Shown here: piece after piece, positions 1 through 10,884 of the stretch
How positions within the stretch are numbered: position 1 is the stretch's first letter
How the letters are laid out: each line of letters starts with the position of its first letter
Source: Ypsolopha sequella
Lineage: Eukaryota > Arthropoda > Insecta > Lepidoptera > Ypsolophidae
Assembly (NCBI GenBank): GCA_934047225.1
Contig: OW203990.1
Location: 22,361,045-22,425,044, forward strand
Direction of reading: 5' to 3'
Length of the DNA stretch: 64,000 nucleotides
The notes under the pieces: model-generated
Database searches by the model: none
What the model saw: only the letters and a program-made list of their open reading frames with translations
Told to the model about the DNA's origin: nothing
Translations under genes and position numbers: made by a program

Positions 1-235
1 TGATTTGAAAGTAGGATAGAGTCAGAGTATTTTCACGCGTGCAAAAGAGACGTCATTAGAACAGAATCATAATGTGATTCATGCAAAACGGCCTTTTTAG
101 AGGACCTGGGGACCTAAAAAGGCCAACTTGGGTGAATCATGAAATGATTTGAAAGTAGGATAGAGTCAGAGTTTCCTCATGCGCGCAAAAGAGACGGCAT
201 TACAACAGAATCGTAATATGATTCATCCAAAACAT
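1..235. repeat. Direct repeat, two copies, period about 144 bp
   Basis: The block starting TGATTTGAAAGTAGGATAG at position 1 recurs at 145 with small differences; each copy runs on through AAAGAGACG and ATGATTCAT-like words. It lies upstream of the last exon of the left-hand gene, probably in an intron. No coding potential is seen here or up to the element at 799, apart from a short TA-rich tract near 700-721. Confidence 0.7.
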
Positions 236-798
236 TCATCCTTCTCCAAAGGTAGTTCATATGGACGAGTTGAATTTTGAATTTTGAATTTCGAGTTCTA
301 TCGCCAGTTTCCGGCTTCTGCAACTTCACTTTAACATCAAGTATATAGATACAGCATGGCGCAAATTCAAATTTGACGCAAATAATATTTCTTCATATTT
401 GTAACCTAATATCCTTGAAATGTAGAAAAAACGGTTTTTGCATATTGTATTTTATTTCTGTACATTATATTTCGAGCATTGTAATTATTTCTTGTGATTT
501 CTGTTCAAATATAATCGACCCTTGATGTATGCGTTTTTGTAATTTTTTATGGTGAAAGCTTTAGAGAATAGAAGATCTTTGAATGCAGTTTTGTTTATTG
601 TAAAAAATAAAGGAATGTTTTCTTTCAGTAAAATGAGCTAACTAAAGGATTTAAGGTAGTTCCCCTCCAGGGCCCTTAAATTTTTTCCACCCTGTATAAT
701 ATATATATATGTATATATATAGATCTCACATTTTCACCATTTTGCATTTATTATTTTGGCGGCAGATGTAAATTCATGTAATAATGTATTGTATAGAT

Positions 799-1398
799 CA
801 GGGGTCTTCAACCTTTTTTAGCTGGAGGGCCAATAGTCTATTCCAGGTCTGTCAAAGGGCCGCACATTGCCACACGTAAACATACCACCTCAACAATAAT
901 TTAAACCCAAACAAGTGAATTAAAAATGTCTTATAAAATAGATGAAAATTTCCTTAGCCTCTGAGGGCCGCAAAAAATGTCCCGGCGCACTGTGGAGCGA
1001 CTCTATGGAGACGTTTGGACTTAAGGATTAAAAAAAGTCAACAATTTAATTAAGTCATTTTGATAATGCCATCTAGTGCAGTTAGTGACTGACTCTCAAA
1101 GTTGTTGATTGACATTTTTGTATAACATTTTTATCTGTGAAGATATTTAATAAAAACCATTTTTTTACTATGTCGACGACCACGTCATGGGACATATCTC
1201 CTGATTCCGGCCTTGTTTCTAGATGTGGTATTTTTTATTGAAATCATCTTATAAAATGCAACGAATGCTCCAAACAAACTTGGTGCGCCAAAGGTAGAAT
1301 TTTTAAGAAAAACCGGAATTTAATATTATATACGGTATTTTTTTTTTCTTTCTAACAATCTTAGGATATACTTATGGGCCGCTGGTTGAAGAACCTTG
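799..1398. mobile_element. hAT-type nonautonomous element, 8-bp TSD
   Basis: The ends are CAGGGGTCTTCAACC on the left and GGTTGAAGAACCTTG on the right, an imperfect terminal inverted repeat. The 8-bp direct duplication GTATAGAT flanks it at 791-798 and 1399-1406. An 8-bp duplication with CAGGGG ends is the signature of hAT elements. No transposase frame remains, so it is a 600-bp passive copy. Confidence 0.8.
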
Positions 1399-1482
1399 GT
1401 ATAGATCATTATATTGTATAGATACATGTATATATATATATATATATTGTATATATATATCATATATAATTTTTATTTTCAG

Positions 1483-1627
1483 GTTCTACGAGGAAGCGGC
1501 ACAAGTGGCTTTTGAACAAAAGGATGAAAGTGCGCTTTTATTCGTACAAAGTAAATGTCCGATCAGAGATTCTATCAAACATGAGAGAATAGCTTCTTTA
1601 CTAGAACAGTTGGCAACCAGAAAATAA
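1483..1627 (+). CDS. Last exon, VPS16-like C-terminus (partial gene)
   Basis: A pyrimidine-rich tract ending TTTTCAG precedes an open segment of 48 codons closing with TAA at 1625-1627; AATAAA overlaps the stop. The peptide starts FYEEAAQVAFEQKDESALLF and ends SLLEQLATRK. The pattern of a final helical repeat with AAxxAxExxxExxLxxVxSxC resembles the C-terminus of VPS16, a core subunit of the HOPS and CORVET tethering complexes at late endosomes and lysosomes. The rest of the gene lies left of the window. The exon starts with one base completing a codon. The match rests on a short helical segment recalled from the family, so another alpha-solenoid trafficking protein is possible. Confidence 0.5.
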
Positions 1628-1716
1628 AATGTGTTGCTGTGAAACTAATATATTCTGTTTATATTTAAGTGTATATAGTCAATTAGCCATATTACCGCAT
1701 ATAATAACGTAAGTAA

Positions 1717-1882
1717 TAAAGCCGATTCTGAAGGCTTGATTTTAGTTTTAGTGCTGTCAAAGCGAAATTTTCGTCCTTGCAAAATAGTCCTCAAGTGTGA
1801 GGAATTAGAAGCTAAATTACTTCGGAATAATTTTAGTTTTGACAGCACTAAAACTAAAATGAAAGCTTTCAGAATCGGTTAC
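1717..1882. mobile_element. MITE family A (TAAAGCCGATTCTGAAGGC ends)
   Basis: Left end GCCGATTCTGAAGGCTT and right end GCTTTCAGAATCGG form long inverted arms that also contain TTTTAGTGCTGTCAAA and its complement. About 165 bp, no coding content. Related copies are at 16783-16960 and 52150-52320, with degraded pieces at 9115-9215 and 10181-10220. Confidence 0.75.
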
Positions 1883-1887
1883 ATTGG

Positions 1888-2075
1888 TGTCAATTCGGCG
1901 CAACACAACTTAACTGATTTGACAGGACCATAGATAATTTATTTATCTATGACAGGACTAACCTTATTTTGAGTGTTCTGTCTTTGTCTTTTCGATACAG
2001 AAAGAAAAAGACAGAACGCTCAATTTAAATTTAGTTCTGTCAAATAAGCTAAGTCGTGTTGCGACGAATCGACAC
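1888..2075. mobile_element. MITE family B (GTGTCGATTCGGTGTAACAC ends)
   Basis: The element opens GTGTCAATTCGGCGCAACAC and closes with the inverse ending CGAATCGACAC. Internal arms TGTCTTTGTCTTTTCGATAC and GAAAGAAAAAGACAGAAC form a second inverted repeat. Related copies: 8654-8961, 8971-9103, 55654-55790 and a partial at 38328-38397. Confidence 0.7.
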
Positions 2076-2525
2076 AATTATCTATTTGTATAAATAAATA
2101 AAACTACATAAATGGCATGCCTGCAATTTTGCATATTTTATTTAATCGATACTGAAAACTTTGTAAGATATCTATATGAAATAAATATAAAAATCTAATG
2201 TCTCACGTACAAAAACTTTAATTTAGCACAAATTATACACTGAGCAGTGAACCATTAAGCGATATCAACAACTCGTTAACAATATATGAGTATTTAAGTT
2301 ATCGACAGCATGAAGTAAGGTTACAAAATAATATACTTTCACTCCGAAAATAATATATTCTACGAGTAAGTTTTAGTGTTGATATTTTATCTCACGAAGT
2401 CTGGCCATGGGTATAGTAGTGCTTGCACTTGCACTTTTTCTATAATGTGCGTAAACTCGGGAGCGCTAAAATCGCGCTTATCTGTACAAACAGGACACTA
2501 CTACAAACATAGCCAAGCGGACTTA

Positions 2526-2920
2526 GGGCCATCCGTAAATTACATCAAACGAGTTTCATGATCGAGCCCCCTCGTCCTTGTCACAGGAAGTCACATTTGT
2601 GTGACCACCTCCCCCGGTGTGACGTCACATATTTTGCAATTTAAATTTTAAAAATTTTTTACTAAATTAAAACAACACTTCCAATATTAGTGTAGTATAA
2701 ATGTAAATAATAAATAAATATTATTTATATTAAATCAACAACGAATCAAACATTTTAGGAAGAGAAATTTTGGAAAAAGAGTTTTAGTCTTTGTTTAGAG
2801 TTTTGGATTTATACATGTGACGTCACGAAGCTCATGAATCATCCCCCCTTGTCACACGATTTCACACTTTGTTGACCACCTCTCTCCCTCTAAACGTGTG
2901 ACGTAATTTATGGATGGCCC
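2526..2920. mobile_element. Inverted-repeat element with GGGCCATCC ends
   Basis: The left end GGGCCATCCGTAAATTAC is mirrored by GTAATTTATGGATGGCCC on the right. Inside, GTGTGACGTCACAT and GTGACGTCACGAAG are subterminal palindromes. No coding potential. The class is not resolved. Confidence 0.6.
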
Positions 2921-2969
2921 CCTTCGTGAGATAGCGTATTTGTAGGTACCACTATTTTTAATACAAGTT

Positions 2970-3328
2970 ATTTTTCAATGCAAGTGCTCGTAAAGGCCCA
3001 CTTTTTATGCATCAAAACCGAACAGAAAGTCGATTATTTTGCCCTAGGGCTTTATATTTTTTTTTATTTATTTACAATTGTTGACTAACCTGCAGCCTTT
3101 CCTGTGTACCATAAATGTTATACTTTTTTTCCACTGTTTAACGGCTCTGGATACAGCCTTTTGAGCCAATCATAATTTAAAGTTCACAAGATTATATTTG
3201 TTTTATTTCCACGCACTATGCATTGAAAAACGTAGTATGATACACCGGCGTAAGAAATAAATTACTCGGTTACGTTTAAAACACTCGCTATTTATTCCTT
3301 TTCGCCCTTGTAGCATAAACTACTATTA
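2970..3328 (+). repeat. Repeat family C copy 1
   Basis: Begins near TTTTTCAATGCAAGTGCTCG, contains GCATCAAAACCGAACAG and AACGGCTCTGGATACAG, and ends CCCTTGTAGCATAAACTAC. Other copies lie at 28018-28414 (+), 40238-40632 (-) and 48328-48689 (+). The last 130 bp fold on themselves: GTAGTATGATACACGGGCG pairs loosely with CGCCCTTGTAGCATAAACTAC. There are no clear terminal inverted repeats over the full unit. Confidence 0.75.
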
Positions 3329-3690
3329 GGGTAAACTTGGTTAACAGATAGACATGTCATATATTCACAACCATTTTATTTATGGACTAAGCAACAATTA
3401 TTTTGACTCAAGTTGGATAGAGGGAGAGATAACAACATCGAATATCAGATTTATTCCTATAAACGAAAATCTTTTGGGGAATAATTCCCGAAAAATATTA
3501 AGTTGTATAGTGCATATAGCGTATATGCGTAGCTATTATAAACAGGATTTGCATTTGAGTTAAAAAAAAAACAAATTACATTACAACCCGACCACGAACA
3601 TACTGCCGATGAAATGTATGGCGCGCCTATACAAACAAGTCCCTATACAAACCGACATTTGATCATTATGTAGGTAAATCTCATGATCTC

Positions 3691-3832
3691 AAGGTGGTAA
3701 AGCTGATGCCGGGCTCGACTGTGGAGGTACCACCATCTTACTTGGAGACCCCCTCGAAGTAATTCGGGGGAGAGTAAGAGCACAGCTCACAGGCAAAAAA
3801 CCAGGAGGCCCACCATGCCTGCGAATTTCATC
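3691..3832 (+). repeat. Retroelement fragment, shared with 53401-53532
   Basis: This 140-bp block, starting GGTGGTAAAGCTGATGCCGG, recurs nearly identically at 53401. The second copy continues into a GGCTTATGTCCAGCAGTGG tail followed by a GATG/TGGA microsatellite, as in lepidopteran RTE-type LINE 3' ends. Only the 5' part is present here. Confidence 0.6.
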
Positions 3833-4424
3833 GGCGATATGTCAGCGGTCGGGTTGTCAATGCATACTTCTAAGATTATAATTCTGTTTAAACTTTTGAA
3901 ATTGGTCATCCTAATTGACAATCAAACCAAATAAGTTGCAAAAATGTACAATCACAAAAAAAGTAAAAAAAAAAAAAGCTATATCTATAGGTAAAGGAAG
4001 TAAATACTTTTTCTTATGAACATCAAACCACGACTCAGATAACTAATATTAATGATTGCAAAATATATCAAACTTTAGAATAAATAATCAACATGAAGTA
4101 AACATACAATACATTTCACATACATCAAACTATTCAGTCTTAAACGAAACAATGTCCAAATATAAATAATGAACTTTACATAATAATAAATACCTACATA
4201 TTATTTATGAACATAACAAAGTGAGCATAAAATTGTAAACCGCTAGGGGAATTTCTGAAAACACATGAAATTCAACTAAGTACTAAATTCAATTAAGTAA
4301 CACAAAAATTAAATACTCATTCTCCCTTATCAGTTCTTTCCGTATCTAAGATAGCATCCTAGCTTTGCTTTCAAACTTAGAAATTCTTAGTTTAAAATGT
4401 AGTATAGAATCTAATTTATAAAAT

Positions 4425-5098
4425 ACTAGTTATTGCCCGCGGCTTCGTCCGCACTGATTTCGTTTGCATTAACCCTTAAATGTTATTATTGTACGAAATT
4501 GAAAACAGTGATAGAAAAATACCAAAAAAATAATAAAAATAATATTTTTTGATTGCAAGGGGGTTTTCACAAGTAAAAACACGAAAAGAAAAACAAATTT
4601 AATTTGCTATAAAAATAGAATTTTTTAGTTTATCTTTTTTTTTATTGGGTACTTGTAAAGCTGAACTCTTTGTGACTTTAATATCAGAAAACTATTAAAA
4701 TATATGCGAGCAAAATATTTATTAGATTTTTTTTCCAAAAGCTCTCTTTTGACGATTTTACCGCCAAAATGCGAGAAAAACAAAAAAAAAACAAAGGAAA
4801 ATAAATGAATAAATTTTAAATTAAAAAAACATTCAAGGTTGTTGCCAAACATATGTTTAGCTCAAACAATCATATAATTATAATTTTTAACATTAAATTA
4901 TGTAAATAATAAATAAAAATTCCTTTGTGTCATTTTCGACCCAAGATGCATTTAAGGGTTAAAAAGTAGTCTATGTCACTCTCCGGCCCATAAACTATCT
5001 GTATGCAAAAAAATCACGTCGATCCGTTGCTCCGTTGCTGCGTGAAAGAAGAACAAACCAACAAACAAACTTTCGCATTTATAATAGGAGTATGGATA
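4425..5098 (+). repeat. Interspersed repeat starting TATTGCCCGCGGCTTCGTCC
   Basis: The left edge TTGCCCGCGGCTTCGTCCG and the right edge ACAAACTTTCGCATTTATAA are typical of an abundant insect repeat family. The interior is A/T rich with no intact frame. A related start is seen near 55848 (TTTTGCCCGCGGTTTCAC). Confidence 0.5.
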
Positions 5099-6225
5099 CA
5101 GATCTCAAAGTAATTTAATTTTTATATTTAAATAAATTTATTCTGTGCTTTGCACATAATTTCATAGCAGCTGTTACATTATAGGTAGACAAAATGGTAC
5201 TTTAGCTAGGACGGCTTCACAGGAGACTTGGCTAAGCCAATCTTTATAAATGTTTTACAATCAAATTAAGCATGCTCCTTGTTTTATTTTATTGTTATAT
5301 TCGGAATAATATTGCGCATATAATTTTGTAAGAAAACTTGAAGCCTGATGTACATAAAATGGCTAAGCTCAATGAGTTATTGCAGCTTTAAAACATTATA
5401 GTAATAGTGTAGTATAGAAGTACACACATTCTTTACATTCTTTGGTTAAAATTCTTCGACAGACTTGCGAATACAGATTATTCAAATATCACACGTTTTT
5501 ACTCGCTAAGTACATTTAGGTATCGATAATACTTTAACTTCCCCACTTATATGACAATTAATTGGTATAGTTATAACGGTTTCCATGGTCAAACATTAAG
5601 AAATCGGAATTCCATACCAATCCTGCAAAACTTACAATCTATCTCACAAACTACGTCCCAAAAACCCTTGTTTAGATTTAGCACCACCATACTTCTGCCT
5701 CAAATTTAAATTTAAATAGTTAGTTATTTCTGGCTTACAAGCCATTTTCTTATTATGATTTCTGGTACAGTCGAATTCAACATCATATTATTTCAAACTG
5801 TCCTTTCAAATAATCAAAGTACACAATATGCACCTACTTCAAAGTGATAAATAAGCTCTTGATATCTAACTTATTTAAGAAATACTTTTTCTTTAAATTA
5901 AAAGTAATTCGTACTTCACACCTTCATTCAATCACATTAAAAATCTAAAAGGCACGAAGCCATTTTAAAATGAAAAAATTCTAACAAGACAAAACAAAAT
6001 GAGCCTATATACTACAACAATAGAGATTATATTATAAATACAGGAGCCGCACAAGAGATCTATTAGAGAGGAACGAACGGCACCATATCTCCGGAAATCT
6101 CATTTCAATAATTAAAAAGACTAGGGGATTATAAATAATTAAGAGTAAAATGTCTTGCAAGCGGTTTTAGGCCATCAAAGATCATAAAATAATTGAATCT
6201 AATCCCATGTTGTAATTACCGCATT
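5099..6225. other. No recognisable feature
   Basis: AT-rich sequence with no splice-supported exon, no long frame on either strand and no repeat recognised elsewhere in the window. Confidence 0.6.
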
Positions 6226-6670
6226 GTAGAATAAGGTAATGACAACATCAAAACCAGTTTTATAAGTACCTACATTGTTTATGCGATGTTATAATATTAC
6301 AGTATAACACTGATTAGATTAGATTTAGATAGACGACGCGATGCCCGCCCTTATTTCTGAAACCCCGTCCTATTTCTCATCCTTGCTTCTGATTGGTCTC
6401 AGGTAGCAATACCGTATCAGTGTTTTTTTTTTTTTCGTGAAATTGTTAACTGAAGGATAAATGAGTCTTCGTCCGCGACGTTACAGGGACGCGGGGTATG
6501 TCGATGAATCTCGGTAGAGATAAACTACGCTAACATGGCCCGCCCCTCTAAATTCCTGTTAATACTTTCACGAATGCATTCAACCGCTTTGAATTTGGAG
6601 GGGCGGGCCATGTTAGCGTAGTTTATCTCTACCAGCGGGCGGCAGGCCGTGTCGTTATCCCCGTGTCCCT
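6226..6670. repeat. Repeat also found at 56400-56640, with a strong hairpin
   Basis: Words such as ACATCAAAACCAGTTTTATA and CGATGTTATAAT recur at 56410-56470. Within the block, 6512-6554 (GTAGAGATAAACTACGCTAA onward) is the near-perfect inverse of 6591-6633, giving arms of about 43 bp around a 36-bp loop. No coding potential. Confidence 0.65.
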
Positions 6671-7085
6671 ATAACGTTGCCGGCCTGACTTTGAATGAAG
6701 TTTTCGGCTCCTGTAATTATAACAATTATACATCGTATGACTACAACATTACACTAGAATACAATAACGGTGTTGCTAAACGAAGAGTTATTTGTCAAAA
6801 AAATTATAATAGATGCTTCGAGTAAGTTGTAGTTGCCGTAGCGAACTTAGGAAAACTCTGCAAATTTCAATAACTGAAAATATACCACTTGGATGGTCCA
6901 AGCAGGACGGTTGCGCTCAACCGGTCAGACCGGCAACACCAAACCAGAGGACCTATTATGTATCTTTGAATCGGTTGCCAACCACCAAAAAATGGATAAA
7001 AACTGAACTTTCTAAATTGCCTTCAGTGGGCATTGAACTATTTACGAACTGGGACGTCACTTCAAATGCGAACGTATCCTTAGAC

Positions 7086-7799
7086 CAGGGATGGGCCTAT
7101 GGCCATCTCCGGCCCGCGACCATCGACCACTTAAATCAGGGGTCGGCAACCGGCGGCCACTTCGGTGCGGCCCTCAAGGTTCCCAATCACTGCATAATAA
7201 CTGTGTTTGGTTGTAATATCTGTGTGAGCAGACATTTTCCATTCTGAACTAACAAAAAAGCAAGCATTGTTCTCGGTTAACAGATGCACATTTAGACGTA
7301 AAACTGCATATTTCTGCGTCTAAAATGCAAGTCAACTGCAGCTGCAAAAATCACATTAGATTTTAATAATAAATTGTGTTTGAAACTACAATAAAAATGA
7401 TACGAAATTGACTAATGCGTTATTCATTATATGCGGCCCTCGCTGATCCTCTGGTAACATGTGTGGCTCTCCTATGTCATAAGGTTGCCGACCCCTGACT
7501 TAAATAGTGCACTTGCTTTCATGAATAAATCTTTGTTTCTATTTTATAGATCACCTGCAATTTCACTATTTCATAGTGTACCTGATTTTAATGTCTATAG
7601 TTCATGTCATTTATTTTTGCAAAAATAAGAAATCGCTTAGTGTTGTTCAAAACGAGTCAATAAATAACTTTATTCCGGAAAATACAAATCTTTTCATTTT
7701 AATAAAGAATTATATTAAAGCCAAAAATTCAAAAACCTGCCCCCCTTTGATACTGTTCGTAAATATTGACCCGCGTAGGAAAAAGTTTGCCTATCCCTG
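7086..7799. mobile_element. hAT-type element, middle layer, TSD CCTTAGAC
   Basis: Ends CAGGGATGGGCC and GCCTATCCCTG are inverted. The 8-bp duplication CCTTAGAC flanks it at 7078-7085 and 7800-7807. It contains the inner element 7137-7497. Its right half is repeated at 62520-62806, and its left-end words GGCCCGCGACCATCG and AAATAGTGCACTTG recur at 59455-59490. Confidence 0.85.
7137..7497. mobile_element. hAT-type element, innermost layer, TSD ACTTAAAT
   Basis: Starts CAGGGGTCGGCAACC and ends GGTTGCCGACCCCTG, a perfect 15-bp inverted repeat. The 8-bp duplication ACTTAAAT sits at 7129-7136 and 7498-7505. 361 bp, no transposase; the youngest insertion in this nest. Confidence 0.9.
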
Positions 7800-8128
7800 C
7801 CTTAGACAATCTGAATTCGGTATCTATATATATGTTTTTGATCGTTGGCAACAGATTCAAAGATACATATCTAGGCGCCGGTGTTTCCATCATACTGTTT
7901 TCGTACGTAGACAAACGCGATAGGAATGCGTGAGAGAGCAAGTACGAAAGATAGTCGCTGTATTTCAGGAGCTACCCATGCATACCTAAGCGTACTTCGC
8001 TAACCGTAAGCATAGATAAATAATATTTATCTATGCCGTAAGGCAATTCCTTACAGATAGTATCTTACTGGACCTCTTAACATACCAACGAAGCTGAATA
8101 CATTGTATTTCTCATTGGTACCTTCCAG

Positions 8129-8341
8129 TACAAAATAGATACTACCAGAAGGCAGACTCCATCCAACGAGCGAAAACAGACGCACACATGCATAGACGCA
8201 TACGTCTAGCACGCATACGCCGAGATCGGCGGAATTTCGTATTGGCATTCGACCGAGATGTCGTACGTACGCGTCTATGTGTGCGTGCGCCTGTTTTCGC
8301 TAGTTATGCGGAGTGAACCTTCTGTAAGTGGTTATTTTGTG
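8129..8341. mobile_element. MITE family D copy 1, 7-bp TSD CTTCCAG
   Basis: Left end TACAAAATAGATACTACCAG (the first base differs from copy 2) and right end TTACTTATTTTGTG-like sequence form inverted termini that contain CCAGAAGG and CCTTCTG. CTTCCAG is duplicated at 8122-8128 and 8342-8348. The interior is CG-rich with palindromes such as CGTACGTACG. A second copy is at 11357-11566. Confidence 0.85.
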
Positions 8342-8653
8342 CTTCCAGGGACTACTGGAGGGACCACGGGTAATAGGGGACGGTTTTTATCATGTACATG
8401 TATACACTTCGTTTAGCAGCACCGTAATGATCAATATTTCTTTTTTTTCGTTTTTGTCTAAATTATATCACATTTATTTTCATAAGCTATCCTACGTTTA
8501 GACGATACGTAAGTGCAAATGCCTTTTTTTGTTTTTTTTCTTGTGTACAATAATAAAAATGAGATGGAGATGGCACTTGTCACCTGACTTATAATTTAGC
8601 ACTCAAAGATGAGATTACAAGAGTTCCATAAACTTATTGTTAGGAAGACGATC

Positions 8654-8961
8654 GTGTCGATTCCGTGTAACACGACTTAACTTATTTGATAGGACTTACC
8701 TTATTTTAAGGATTAGTACATTACGATACGAGAGCGATGAAACGTTTTCTGACGAGTGTGAGTTTGCGGCACGAGCCGAAGGCGAGTGCTGCAATCACAC
8801 GAGTCGAGAAAAAGTTTCTCGCACGAGTTTCGTATAATTTTTTATAGCACAAGTGCGGAAAATTGCGCGTGCGTAAAGCGGTCATTTTACGCACAGTGTG
8901 CTATAAATTATATTTCGATACAGAAAGAAAAAGACAGAGTCGTGTTACACCGAATCGACAC
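8654..8961. mobile_element. MITE family B copy with internal insertion
   Basis: Opens GTGTCGATTCCGTGTAACAC and closes CGTGTTACACCGAATCGAC. It is about 120 bp longer than the copy at 1888; the extra part (about 8715-8910) holds GAGCGATGAAACG and a GCGTAAAGCGGTCATTTTACGC stem region. Confidence 0.65.
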
Positions 8962-8970
8962 TGTTATTAC

Positions 8971-9103
8971 TTAGACAGGACTAACCTTATTTTAATCGTA
9001 CTGTCTTTGTCTTTTCGATATAGAAGGAAAAAGACAGGACGCGTAAATTAAGTTTAGTCCAGTCAAATAAGTTAAGTCGTGTTACACTGAATCGATACTA
9101 GTG
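8971..9103. mobile_element. MITE family B, second adjacent copy
   Basis: Carries AGACAGGACTAACCTTATTT, the TGTCTTTGTCTTTTCGATAT core and the end AGTCGTGTTACACTGAATCG. It follows the previous copy within 10 bp, so the two may be a tandem or nested pair. Confidence 0.6.
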
Positions 9104-10430
9104 CAGTATATTCTGAAGGTTTTAATTTTAGTTAAAATGCTGTCAAACTAAACTTTCTTCATTGCAAAATAGTCCTTAATTACTAGGAGAAATTAAGTTC
9201 TGACAGCACTTAAGAGGCGTTGTTACGCACAAACCACCATACAAACGCTGCCAAGTTATTGTGAAGTGTCTATGGAATGTTATTATAATATTTTAGGCCG
9301 AGTCCATTAACATTATCTAGATATATGTTTAAGTAGAACTCAAAATCGTGAAATTTGAATAATATCTAAACAACAAACCCCTAAAATACGTGAATTTAAC
9401 GGAATTTTACCAAAAGTATAGATGAATGTGCTTTTATTGTTTTAGATAAAATCAAAAAATTAATACTAGTCAAACATAGAAAATGTTATCTAGATTAATT
9501 TTAACAAATAGCATATTTAAAAAAACACTTCACAGAATTGCTAATAGTACACTTCTCCTGCCACAAGTTTTCAATTTTGCGCCCGCGACGAAATTGGCAC
9601 GATTGTATTGTCCTCTCAAGTTTCATGGAGCGTGCACCTTATAGCGAAATGAAACAGCATGGCATTTGGCCACGCCCACAATTGAGTTGGTTGTGTCATG
9701 TCTGTTCTTAAGGCCAGTTATTTCTCTAGTTAGCCTAAAACTGGATTTTTTTGGCGTCAAGGTTAGGTTCCTAAACAGACTGAAAGCCTCAAAAATGCTC
9801 GGTATTAAATGATTATTCGAACAGAAATACTAAAAGTTCAGTATCAGTAAAAATAAATTGCAAACTAACCCTTGAAAGAAAGCTTTCGTCGCTGAGATCT
9901 CAGAATTTTGGGCGAACAGTTTTTTTTTTTTTTTTTTTTTTTTCTTTTTTTTAGGGGAACCATATAGCTGTACTGTTTTAGTACATGGATAATCGAGTAC
10001 TTTTCTTATATCGGCCTTAGTTTTCCATAAAAGTAGGAATAACCTGCAAAATAATGTCATTTCCATAAATGTGTTTATCATAAGCGCCCTAGAACGTACT
10101 AAACGAAATCGTTTCTAATAATGTAGATACGTTAAAAGTGGTTTTCGTTAACTGAGCGGTTTCGTTAGAACAAACACGCCCTAAACTAAAATTAAAGCCT
10201 TCAGAATCTGCTCTAATAAGAGCTTCAAAAACTTTTTCTGAAAAGAAATTATTTAGGTGAAATAGTTTATCCTGTCCATGCACGAAGGTAAACAAAATAA
10301 CACGAATTAATTCATAGACATTCTTCTTTTCGTTATTGGCATGTTATTTGGATTCCGACTTAGTAACAAAATAAGGAAATAAATTTTCATACCGACGAAA
10401 ATGGCGTGGAGAAAAAGTATGCCAGAGTAT
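9104..10430. other. Family A remnant, then unrecognised sequence
   Basis: 9115-9215 is a decayed family A MITE. The rest is AT-rich with a 25-base poly-T tract at about 9921-9953 and another family A scrap at 10181-10220 (AAAATTAAAGCCTTCAGAAT). No exon could be supported. Confidence 0.55.
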
Positions 10431-10433
10431 ATA

Positions 10434-10884
10434 TTTACTCTATATTTATAGAGTAGTGAATCTTAGTACAACACTAATAAAAGTCTTCCTGTACGAGTTC
10501 CACTATTTTATTTACTTAATTATTGCGACTAGTTTCGTCTATTTGACATTATCGGGCCCAAATTAACCCGACGGTGTCAAATAGACGAAACTAGTCGCAA
10601 TAATTAAGTAAATAAAATAGTGGAACTCGTACAAGAAGACTTTTATTAGTGTTAGAATGAAGTTCCATCGAGGAGGCACACCTTACAGTATAAATTAATC
10701 TTAGTACAAACGCTCAGATTCGAAATTACACACGCAGACGTGTGCTCTCCACGCCGCCGAGCCGAGATTTCTTGGAGACTCCCCCGAACTTCGCTTAAAC
10801 GGCGGCGTGTAGAGCACGCATCTGTGTGCGTGAGTGTGAATCATAGCGTTTTACTAAGATTCACTACTGTATAAATATATTTAC
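10434..10884. mobile_element. Inverted-repeat element carrying an inserted hairpin
   Basis: The left arm ending AGTAGTGAATCTTAGTAC is mirrored at 10850-10884 (ACTAAGATTCACTACT). Inside, GTGCTCTCCACGCCGCCG and CGGCGGCGTGTAGAGCAC form a second inverted pair (10741-10758 and 10800-10818). The element is interrupted by the 225-bp hairpin insertion at 10472-10696. Confidence 0.65.
10472..10696. mobile_element. Hairpin insertion with 13-bp flanking duplication
   Basis: Arms at about 10470-10548 and 10575-10653 are inverse copies over some 79 bp with about one mismatch. The 13-bp word AATCTTAGTACAA stands at both 10459-10471 and 10697-10709. The right 40 bp lies outside the hairpin. Confidence 0.7.

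Larger units (their letters stand above)
6955..7880. mobile_element. Outer inverted-repeat element of a triple nest
   Basis: The left arm TATGTATCTTTGAATCGG followed by TTGCCAAC is mirrored by GTTGGCAACAGATTCAAAG and ATACATA near 7842-7868. Removing the inner insertion (7086-7799 plus one duplication) leaves an element of about 205 bp. Outer limits are uncertain by about 15 bp. An apparent 144-codon frame crossing this area is a chance product of the nested inserts. Confidence 0.65.

Noticed and set aside
6813..7247. 144-codon plus-strand frame
   Set aside because: It crosses the borders of two nested transposons whose target duplications show they are separate inserts, so no such gene existed.
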